The translations under genes and the position numbers were made by a program. A model generated the notes under the pieces. The model saw only the letters and a program-made list of their open reading frames with translations. It did not search any database and was not told the origin of the DNA. DNA of 5,014 bases from Bacillota bacterium (lineage in GTDB: Bacteria; Bacillota; Clostridia; Tissierellales; Peptoniphilaceae). Positions 1 through 5,014 of this stretch are shown piece by piece. The stretch covers positions 1-5,014 of the forward strand of contig JAEZZB010000044.1 of NCBI GenBank assembly GCA_023442495.1. Direction: 5' to 3'. Within the stretch, counting starts at the first letter, position 1; each line of letters opens with the position of its first letter.

Positions 1-1471
1 CTTTATCGAGTTCATCTTTTGATAAAACTTCATGACTTAATTTTGCTGGATTTGGATGATAAGTAGATCCACATACAGGACATTCAACATTATCCATTAA
101 AGTTTCAGCTAAAATGCCTGCTTGTGATTCAAAATATATATCACTGTCATGATTGTATTTTTGAAGCTCAATATTGTATTGTTCTTTTATTTCTAGATAT
201 GAACGACTTTTTGTTTCTTTTTCTTTTTCAAATTTATCAATATTTTTTATATCGTCCAATATAGAATTTAATTTTTCTTTCTTTAAATTTAATGAGTTTT
301 CTTCATTTAGAATAGAAACTTTTATATCTTTCGCACCTTTGTTTTCTAAAATATATTGCTTTTTATCTTCAATGTCTGACATTATATCTTGAATTTCGAT
401 TTTTAATTCTTTTAAATTGTCTTCATATAATTTTAATTTACTATTTATTTCAATTTTTTCTGTTTGAATATTTTCAAGAGTTTCAAATAGTTTTAGTTCA
501 TTTTCTAATTGATTTAATTGAGATTTTAACGAATCTATATTTATTTCCTTTGCCGGAATTTCCAAAAATCTATTTTTTAAATCTTCATATTTTGGAGTGA
601 TTTTTTCTAATTCAATTTTATTTTCATTAATCTTTTTAATTCTTTCCAAATAATCTGATATCTTATCTTTCAATAAATTTTTTTCATCATAACTTTTTGA
701 ATATTTTCTAATTTCCTTATTTAATTCTTTATTTTCAAAATTGAATTTATTATTTATTTCCTTAACAAAAATAATTACATTGTCAACACCTATCGCTTTA
801 GATTTTGAAAATGTATCTTCATCTTCGCTATCTATATTTATATTGTTATAAATGGTGTCTCTTTGCACTTCAAGAGCTTTTAAATCAGCTTCCGTTTCTT
901 TCAATTTTGAATATATTTCACGGTCTAATAAATCATATTTTTGAGTATTAAATATATCTCTAAAAAGCTCTTTTTTCTTTTCACTAGAGGCTTTGAGTAA
1001 TTTCATAAATTTACCTTGAGCAAGCATAGCAATTTGAGTATATTGATCTTTGTTAATACCTAATAAAGAAACTATTTTATTTGTAGTATCAGTTATTCCA
1101 TCTATCACTTCACCATTTGGAAGTTTTATCCAAGCAAATTTATTCACCTTCTTTTTTTTGGTTTTTTCGCTATATCTTATAGTAAATTCACGATAAATGG
1201 TATAGATTTCCTTTTTATATTCAAATGTCAATTCAACAAATGTGGTCGTCTTATTTTCTGAAGCTGTAAATTGAAGCATTTTTTCATCTCTTTCCCCACC
1301 GCTTGAGATTCCGTAAAGAGCATAAATAATCGCATCAAAAATACTAGTCTTCCCAGCTCCAGTTTGTCCGGAAATTAAAAATAGTCCTTCCTTACCAAAT
1401 TTATCAAATTCAATATTTATTTCATCTTTAAAAGGGCCAAATGCTTTTAATCTTAAATTAATTGTTCTCAT
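1..1471 (-). CDS. sbcC: SbcC, exonuclease subunit (Rad50-like ATPase), N-terminal half, cut by left window edge
   Basis: This is the ATPase subunit of the SbcCD (Mre11-Rad50-like) nuclease, which with SbcD cleaves DNA hairpins and protein-blocked or double-strand ends in the cytoplasm. The frame is open for 490 codons from ATG at 1471 to the left edge. Seen in order: an ABC-type N-terminal lobe (residues 1-170) with Walker A GQTGAGKT at 35-42, a GGERDEKMLQF stretch at 58-68 as in bacterial SbcC, and the Q-loop segment QIAMLAQGKF at about 146-155. A long K/E/L/I/N-rich coiled-coil arm (about 170-455) follows, then the zinc hook CPVCGSTYHP at 464-473 (C464 and C467 bind the shared zinc). Family members are about 1000 residues, so the return coil, signature motif and Walker B should lie to the left of the window. 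The start is supported by a GGAGGG site inside sbcD. The start overlaps the sbcD end by 14 bp, which suggests translational coupling. Identification is firm. Confidence 0.95.
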   Translation of the reverse strand, partial: MRTINLRLKAFGPFKDEINIEFDKFGKEGLFLISGQTGAGKTSIFDAIIYALYGISSGGERDEKMLQFTASENKTTTFVELTFEYKKEIYTIYREFTIRYSEKTKKKKVNKFAWIKLPNGEVIDGITDTTNKIVSLLGINKDQYTQIAMLAQGKFMKLLKASSEKKKELFRDIFNTQKYDLLDREIYSKLKETEADLKALEVQRDTIYNNINIDSEDEDTFSKSKAIGVDNVIIFVKEINNKFNFENKELNKEIRKYSKSYDEKNLLKDKISDYLERIKKINENKIELEKITPKYEDLKNRFLEIPAKEINIDSLKSQLNQLENELKLFETLENIQTEKIEINSKLKLYEDNLKELKIEIQDIMSDIEDKKQYILENKGAKDIKVSILNEENSLNLKKEKLNSILDDIKNIDKFEKEKETKSRSYLEIKEQYNIELQKYNHDSDIYFESQAGILAETLMDNVECPVCGSTYHPNPAKLSHEVLSKDELDK

Positions 1472-2597
1472 TTTCCCTCCATATTTTATCTATAGCTTCT
1501 TTAATTATTTCTTCTTTCGAAGATGAAATTTCTTGTCCCATTATTAGATAATAAAAATCATTAAAAAGCTCCAACGGACTTTTTTCATTCTCTTCAAAGT
1601 CAAAATTTTCGAAATTATTATTCTCTATTTTTAACTTATCATATCGCATGGTCATAATATTTGGATAAAACTCTCTTAATCTCTGCAATCCCTCTGAAAT
1701 TTCAATATCATCTAAAAGTTCAATATGTATATAGTCATTAGGATTTGAATCTTCACTTGCAGAACGAATAATATCATCAAAAAATCCTCGAATTTTTCTC
1801 ATTTCATGAAGATATTCTATTTTTCTTTCAGTTATTTCTATATTATTTTTTTCCTTTATATCAACTATTGTGATAGACTTATCATAATTTGATTCACTTG
1901 ATGCGTATTTTAATAAAGCTCCCGGATATCTTATTTTTCCATTTAAAAATGATTGTTTTTTATGAATATGACCAAGTGCTACATAGTCGAAATCTTTATA
2001 AAGATTCATTGATACGGCCTCAGCTTCTCCTGCATATATTTCCTCAGATTCTGAAATCTCTGCATTTAATATAAACTGGTGAGAAATCATTACATTTCTT
2101 TCACTTTTATCTAATTCTATGGATTCTATTACTGCTTTTACAGCATCTTGATATGAAATTATTTCCCTATCTTCAAAATATCTCTTAACATTTGCAGGTT
2201 TAATATAAGGGAATAAATAAAAATTTATTTTCCCAAATTCATCATTAAATGATACTTTTTCAATTTCCCCATTATATGAGTTAGAAATATATATTTCAGA
2301 GTTTCTAAAAAATTCATTGGCGTATGAAAGTCTATCACTTGAGTCATGATTTCCAGAAATTATAAGCGTAGTTATATCTAAACTATTTAGTCTACTCAAA
2401 AATTTCTCAAAAACTTTAATCGCTTCAACTGAAGGAACTGTATTTTGATATATATCTCCTGCGATTATTAACATCTTTATATTTTCTTGTTCCAGCAATT
2501 TTATTATTTGATCTAAAGCAAAAATCTGATCATCAATCATTGAGTAGCCATTTACACTTTTTCCGATATGCAAATCAGCTAAATGCACAAATTTCAT
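1458..2597 (-). CDS. sbcD: SbcD, exonuclease subunit (Mre11-like metallophosphoesterase)
   Basis: This is the nuclease subunit of SbcCD, a Mn-dependent calcineurin-like phosphoesterase that works with the SbcC ATPase on hairpins and DNA ends. At 379 residues it is full length for the family. All the phosphoesterase motifs are visible: D8-x-H10 (HLADLHIGK), GD at 47-48 (IIAGDIYQN), GNHD at 82-85, H173 (ISHQF), and GHIH at 209-212 with H210 and H212. The LFPYIKP segment (128-134) between the motifs and the C-terminal SPLELFNDFY segment also match low-GC Gram-positive SbcD. The ATG at 2597 is preceded by GAGGGA and puts the first motif at the expected residues 5-13. The gene lies 12 bp after abi and overlaps sbcC by 14 bp, so it is probably the middle gene of a three-gene operon. 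No key residue is missing. Confidence 0.96.
   Translation of the reverse strand: MKFVHLADLHIGKSVNGYSMIDDQIFALDQIIKLLEQENIKMLIIAGDIYQNTVPSVEAIKVFEKFLSRLNSLDITTLIISGNHDSSDRLSYANEFFRNSEIYISNSYNGEIEKVSFNDEFGKINFYLFPYIKPANVKRYFEDREIISYQDAVKAVIESIELDKSERNVMISHQFILNAEISESEEIYAGEAEAVSMNLYKDFDYVALGHIHKKQSFLNGKIRYPGALLKYASSESNYDKSITIVDIKEKNNIEITERKIEYLHEMRKIRGFFDDIIRSASEDSNPNDYIHIELLDDIEISEGLQRLREFYPNIMTMRYDKLKIENNNFENFDFEENEKSPLELFNDFYYLIMGQEISSSKEEIIKEAIDKIWRENENN
1475..1480 (-). promoter_or_regulatory. Ribosome binding site of sbcC, inside sbcD
   Basis: GGAGGG on the minus strand lies three bases before the ATG at 1471, within the last codons of sbcD. It fixes the sbcC start and means ribosomes ending sbcD can reinitiate on sbcC. 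Confidence 0.8.
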
Positions 2598-2600
2598 AAT

Positions 2601-2606
2601 TCCCTC
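2601..2606 (-). promoter_or_regulatory. Ribosome binding site of sbcD
   Basis: GAGGGA on the minus strand ends three bases before the sbcD ATG. It fills most of the 12-bp gap after the abi stop codon, which leaves no room for a terminator or separate promoter between the two genes. Confidence 0.75.
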
Positions 2607-2609
2607 TTT

Positions 2610-3551
2610 TTACTCATTATTTTCTTTATATGCTAAACTATTTTTAACTCTATTATAAGCAATCTCGTCTACTTCTTTTTTAAGTCTTTCAAATAAATAA
2701 TCAATTTCATTTTTTGATTTACCAAAATATTTATATGGTAGCATGGCTTCAATACATACAATTGCGTGATAGAGTTTATCTAATTTTTCATCTTTTTTAT
2801 AATTGTATTTACCATGGATTGGCTCAAAATATTCTATATTTTCATATCTATAATCTAATATTAAATTATCATGTGCAGCAATATTTCTTATATCTTTTGC
2901 ACTTGATAAAAATGACTTTAATACTGATGGTGTTAGAAATGTATTCAATGAATAGCCTAAATTTTCTTCAATTATTTTTTGAAATTCATCGGCGATACTT
3001 TCTTGCAAGTCAAGGTCCAATGTTTCATATATATTGACAAGTTTTCCAAATGATACAAAATTAATCACAAACCAAAATGGTACTGAATCATATTTGTGAA
3101 AATAGTAGTTTATAGATCTCTTGTAATTTTCTTCATTTCTGTATCTGTCTATTATTTCTATAATATTATCGATATTTATTAGAACCAAGCTTTTTTCTTT
3201 CTGATTAAAATTATTGGGATTTAGATATGAATTTTTTTCAGGATATTTTTCAACAAATTTATATGATATTATTGATCTTGCAATTCTTTCCAACTCTAAA
3301 GTCTGACTTAATAGATATTTTTTTAAATCTTTATCAAAATTATGGATGTCTATTAAATCTCCAAATTCCGTGCCTTTACGATATCTATTTGTCTTTTCAT
3401 CAACTATAAATATATCTCTTGTTCCATTTATTATTTTATAATAATTATATCTAAGTAACGTATCCTTAGCGTATTGTTTATCGGGAATAGATAATCCTCT
3501 ATTTTCTAAAATATTAATTTGTTCTTCAATGCTTGTAAAATATTTTTTCAT
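2610..3551 (-). CDS. Abi family protein (Abi_2 / AbiD-AbiF type, HEPN RNase motif)
   Basis: This is a 313-residue soluble protein that I assign to the Abi_2 (AbiD/AbiF) family from its motif order. Visible features are an N-terminal LENRGLSI segment (15-22) followed by LLRYNYYKI (32-40), F-x-DL-x-DIHNFDKDLKKYLL (63-81), an LELERIARSIISYKF helix (85-99), VPFW (157-160), SFGKL (167-171), and DIRNIAAHD (220-228). The last contains the HEPN R-x4-H motif, R222 and H227, the likely RNase catalytic pair. Family members confer phage-abortive infection, probably by RNA cleavage. That activity is known for relatives and inferred here. No signal peptide or membrane segment is seen. AGGAG five bases before the ATG supports the start. 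The stop is 12 bp before sbcD, in the same orientation, so co-transcription with sbcDC is likely. Its base composition resembles sbcD, so there is no clear sign of recent transfer. The exact subfamily is unsure. Confidence 0.87.
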   Translation of the reverse strand: MKKYFTSIEEQINILENRGLSIPDKQYAKDTLLRYNYYKIINGTRDIFIVDEKTNRYRKGTEFGDLIDIHNFDKDLKKYLLSQTLELERIARSIISYKFVEKYPEKNSYLNPNNFNQKEKSLVLINIDNIIEIIDRYRNEENYKRSINYYFHKYDSVPFWFVINFVSFGKLVNIYETLDLDLQESIADEFQKIIEENLGYSLNTFLTPSVLKSFLSSAKDIRNIAAHDNLILDYRYENIEYFEPIHGKYNYKKDEKLDKLYHAIVCIEAMLPYKYFGKSKNEIDYLFERLKKEVDEIAYNRVKNSLAYKENNE

Positions 3552-3556
3552 AGTTA

Positions 3557-3561
3557 CTCCT
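3557..3561 (-). promoter_or_regulatory. Ribosome binding site of the abi gene
   Basis: AGGAG on the minus strand with a five-base spacer (TAACT) before the ATG at 3551 supports that start codon. Confidence 0.7.
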
Positions 3562-3564
3562 ACA

Positions 3565-3593
3565 CTTATATTAACACATTCTACACGCTCTAA
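3565..3593 (-). promoter_or_regulatory. Possible weak promoter of the abi-sbcD-sbcC operon
   Basis: On the minus strand TATAAG (3570-3565) sits 17 bp downstream of TTAGAG (3593-3588), a poor -35 match. Transcription would start almost at the ribosome binding site, which is a weakness. TAGAAT (3583-3578) is an alternative -10 that leaves a longer leader but has no -35. The operon promoter should be in this divergent gap, but its exact place is not settled. Confidence 0.25.
3574..3592. repeat. Two overlapping 10-bp direct repeats in the abi leader
   Basis: ACACATTCTA (3574-3583) and ACACGCTCTA (3583-3592) follow the pattern ACACNNTCTA with a period of 9 bp. A further TACAC occurs at 3561-3565. 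They overlap the possible abi promoter and may be an operator or part of the leader RNA. Both roles are inference. Confidence 0.4.
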
Positions 3594-3607
3594 AAAAAAG
3601 AATTTCG

Positions 3608-3624
3608 CTTATAAATATTTTAAG
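3608..3624. promoter_or_regulatory. Imperfect 17-bp palindrome between the divergent promoters
   Basis: CTTATAAATATTTTAAG pairs at six of eight symmetric positions, with CTTA/TAAG ends. It lies between the two divergent transcription units and could be a regulator site. In such AT-rich DNA it could equally be chance. Confidence 0.25.
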
Positions 3625-3635
3625 TAAAGATTTTC

Positions 3636-3657
3636 ATATATTGTTCTTTGAATATAT
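3636..3657. repeat. Short inverted repeat over the fprA -35 region
   Basis: ATATATT (3636-3642) and AATATAT (3651-3657) are separated by eight bases, and the right arm overlaps the -35 hexamer. The octamer ATATATTG also recurs as a direct repeat at 3636-3643 and 3652-3659. The position suits a repressor or activator site, but low complexity makes chance likely. Confidence 0.3.
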
Positions 3658-3676
3658 TGATAAAAGCATGTATAAT
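3648..3676 (+). promoter_or_regulatory. Sigma-A type promoter of the flavodiiron protein gene
   Basis: TTGAAT (-35, 3648-3653) and a perfect TATAAT (-10, 3671-3676) are separated by exactly 17 bp. The predicted start near 3683 gives a 5' leader of about 20 bases with the ribosome binding site in it. This is the strongest promoter seen in the window and fits a well-expressed gene. Confidence 0.8.
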
Positions 3677-3693
3677 TAAATTAGCATAATTAA
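3672..3693. repeat. Direct repeat overlapping the fprA -10 and leader
   Basis: ATAATTAA occurs at 3672-3679 and 3686-3693, 14 bp apart. The first copy overlaps the -10 and the second runs into the ribosome binding site. TATAATTAAATTA has a good left half but a poor right half compared with the Bacillus PerR box (TTATAATNATTATAA), so PerR control is only a suggestion. Confidence 0.3.
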
Positions 3694-3698
3694 GGAGG
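3692..3698 (+). promoter_or_regulatory. Ribosome binding site of the flavodiiron protein gene
   Basis: AAGGAGG is a full match to the Gram-positive Shine-Dalgarno sequence, five bases before the ATG at 3704. It is clearly stronger than the sites of the minus-strand genes. Confidence 0.9.
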
Positions 3699-3703
3699 TT
3701 TTT

Positions 3704-4921
3704 ATGTATAATGTAAGACAAATTGCAGAGGACACTTGGTACATAGGTGTAAACGATAACAAAACTAGTCAGTTCGAAAATCTACATCCACTACCAGAAG
3801 GGGTAACTTATAATTCATATTTAATTTTAGATGAAAAAACATGTCTTTTAGATACAGTAGATTGGGGCTTTGCTGAACAATTTATAGAAAATATCGAACA
3901 TTTATTACAAGATCGTGACTTAGACGTTGTAATAGTAAACCACATGGAACCAGACCATGCTGGTGCACTTGGTGAAATAATGTACAGATATCCAAATGCT
4001 CATTTTTATATGACACCAAAAGCTGTAGAATTTTGTAGAAGTTTTGGTTTTCCAATTGATTCAGTTCCATACACAGAAGTACATGAAGGGGATGTATTGA
4101 GCTTAGGTAAACACGAGTTAACTTTCGTAGAAGCTCCTATGGTTCACTGGCCAGAAGTAATGTTTACATATGATACTACTACAAAAGTATTGTTCTCAGC
4201 TGACGCATTTGGTACCTTTGGATTATTAAATGGTAGACTATTTGATGATGAATTAGATTTTGAAAAAGAATTTATGGATCATGCTAGAAGATACTTTACA
4301 AATATTGTAGGAAAATATGGTAAACCAACGATGAATGCTTTAGCAAAGGCTGCTAATATTGAAATTAAAATGATTGCTCCTCTTCATGGACCAATTTGGA
4401 GAAAAAATCTTGGCACATTAATTGAAAAATACAAGAAATGGGCAACATATACTCCAGAAGAAAAAGGTGTTTTAATAGTTTATGGTTCAATGTATGGTCA
4501 TACAGAAGAAGTTGCATTTTTAATGGCTTCAATGCTTGTACAAAGAGGAATTACAAATATCAAAGTTTATGATGCATCAAAGACTCATCTATCATACATC
4601 ATAGCTGATGGTTTCAGATTATCACACTGGGTATTTACATCTGTAACATACAATATGACACTTTACCCAACTGTAAATGCAGTTCTTGAAGATATGAAAA
4701 TGTTAAATCTTCAAAATAGAACAGTTGCTATTGTTGAGAATGGTTCTTGGGCATCAAGAGCTGGTAAATTAATGCTTGACCACTTCAATTCAATGAGAAA
4801 TATGAATGTTCTTAATCCAGATGCTCTTTCATTCCAATCATCATTAGATGAAGAAAAAAGACCGGAACTTGAAAAATTAGTAGATAAGATTGTAGAAGAT
4901 TATAATAATACACAACTATAA
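3704..4921 (+). CDS. fprA: Class A flavodiiron protein (FprA type, O2/NO reductase)
   Basis: This cytoplasmic protein reduces O2 to water (or NO to N2O) with electrons usually supplied by rubredoxin, protecting anaerobes from oxidative or nitrosative stress. It has 405 residues, the usual class A length, with no C-terminal rubredoxin or flavin-reductase extension. The N-terminal metallo-beta-lactamase-like domain (about 1-248) has every di-iron ligand: H80-x-E82-x-D84-H85, then H148, D167 and H228, with gaps of 62, 18 and 60 residues as in the family. The flavodoxin domain (about 254-400) opens with the FMN phosphate loop YGSMYGHTEE (260-269). The ATG follows AAGGAGG and a TTGAAT-17-TATAAT promoter, and the gene appears monocistronic. 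It is somewhat richer in G+C than the minus-strand genes, consistent with higher expression. No rubredoxin gene is visible nearby. Whether O2 or NO is the main substrate cannot be read from sequence; clostridial relatives favour O2. Confidence 0.95.
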   Translation: MYNVRQIAEDTWYIGVNDNKTSQFENLHPLPEGVTYNSYLILDEKTCLLDTVDWGFAEQFIENIEHLLQDRDLDVVIVNHMEPDHAGALGEIMYRYPNAHFYMTPKAVEFCRSFGFPIDSVPYTEVHEGDVLSLGKHELTFVEAPMVHWPEVMFTYDTTTKVLFSADAFGTFGLLNGRLFDDELDFEKEFMDHARRYFTNIVGKYGKPTMNALAKAANIEIKMIAPLHGPIWRKNLGTLIEKYKKWATYTPEEKGVLIVYGSMYGHTEEVAFLMASMLVQRGITNIKVYDASKTHLSYIIADGFRLSHWVFTSVTYNMTLYPTVNAVLEDMKMLNLQNRTVAIVENGSWASRAGKLMLDHFNSMRNMNVLNPDALSFQSSLDEEKRPELEKLVDKIVEDYNNTQL

Positions 4922-4958
4922 TATTTTAATATAAGTAAATTATGATTTTAAACGAAGC

Positions 4959-5014
4959 TTATAGTTCTTTATAAAATTTTACAAAATCCTTTAAATCAGT
5001 GCTTTTGTAAGATA
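4959..5014 (-). CDS. Possible C-terminal end of a convergent gene, cut by right window edge
   Basis: One minus-strand frame is open from the right edge to a TAA at 4961-4959 and would end in SYKSTDLKDFVKFYKEL. The charged, helix-like ending resembles a real protein C terminus, and the other two minus frames stop at once. Seventeen codons are too few to name a family, and an open run of this length can occur by chance. If real, its stop lies 37 bp from the fprA stop in a tail-to-tail arrangement. Confidence 0.4.
   Translation of the reverse strand, partial: SYKSTDLKDFVKFYKEL

Noticed and set aside
174..392. Plus-strand open frame opposite sbcC, rich in F/S
   Set aside because: It is antisense to the intact sbcC coiled-coil region, has no ribosome binding site, and its F/S/I composition is the shadow of K/E/N-rich coding DNA.
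1889..2074. Plus-strand open frame opposite sbcD
   Set aside because: It lies fully inside sbcD opposite conserved catalytic motifs, with no recognisable domain or ribosome binding site.
2652..2657. Perfect minus-strand TATAAT near the 3' end of abi, a possible internal promoter for sbcDC
   Set aside because: At 17-bp spacing the -35 position reads AAAAAG, and there is no TGn extended -10. A lone TATAAT is common in such AT-rich coding DNA.
2714..3409. Two plus-strand open frames (2714-3037 and 3227-3409) opposite the abi gene, considered as possible antisense antitoxins
   Set aside because: Their hydrophobic Y/I/L/F-rich translations are expected from the reverse of this K/N/E/Y-rich gene, and neither has a clear Shine-Dalgarno sequence.
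3882..4070. Minus-strand open frame opposite the flavodiiron gene
   Set aside because: It is antisense to the conserved di-iron ligand region of fprA and shows no independent coding evidence.
1..5014. CRISPR array, tRNA/rRNA genes, insertion sequence or attachment site
   Set aside because: No regularly spaced repeats of CRISPR size, no tRNA-like cloverleaf arms, no transposase frame and no long terminal inverted repeats were seen on either strand.

Overview
This 5 kb window is AT-rich DNA (roughly 30 % G+C by eye, lowest in the minus-strand genes) from what looks like an anaerobic or microaerophilic low-GC Gram-positive bacterium. The clues are strong AAGGAGG-type ribosome binding sites, AGA/AAA/TTA-biased codons, tryptophan encoded by TGG (so not a Mollicute-type code), and a flavodiiron protein typical of anaerobes. 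A clostridial or Peptoniphilus/Parvimonas-like Firmicute fits best. Fusobacteria cannot be excluded, and the genus is a guess.

Left two thirds, minus strand, reading right to left: an Abi_2/AbiD-AbiF-type abortive-infection protein with a HEPN RNase motif (3551-2610), then sbcD (2597-1458), then sbcC (from 1471, running off the left edge). The genes are tightly packed. Only 12 bp separate abi and sbcD, and sbcD overlaps sbcC by 14 bp, so the three look like one operon read from the abi side. SbcC and SbcD form the bacterial Mre11-Rad50-type nuclease that opens hairpins and trims DNA ends. The window holds the N-terminal half of SbcC, including Walker A and the CPVC zinc hook.

Centre: a 152-bp divergent intergenic region (3552-3703). 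It carries a near-consensus sigma-A promoter for the plus-strand gene, a weak possible promoter for the abi operon, and several short direct and inverted repeats that may be operators.

Right third, plus strand: a complete class A flavodiiron protein (FprA type, 3704-4921) with all di-iron ligands at canonical spacing and a flavodoxin domain. It should reduce O2 (or NO) to protect an anaerobe. After it comes a short AT-rich gap with no clear terminator, then probably the last codons of a convergent minus-strand gene entering from the right edge.

The most interesting point is the coupling of a putative HEPN RNase defence gene to the sbcDC repair nuclease in one apparent operon. Nothing else in the window looks like a new multi-gene system.
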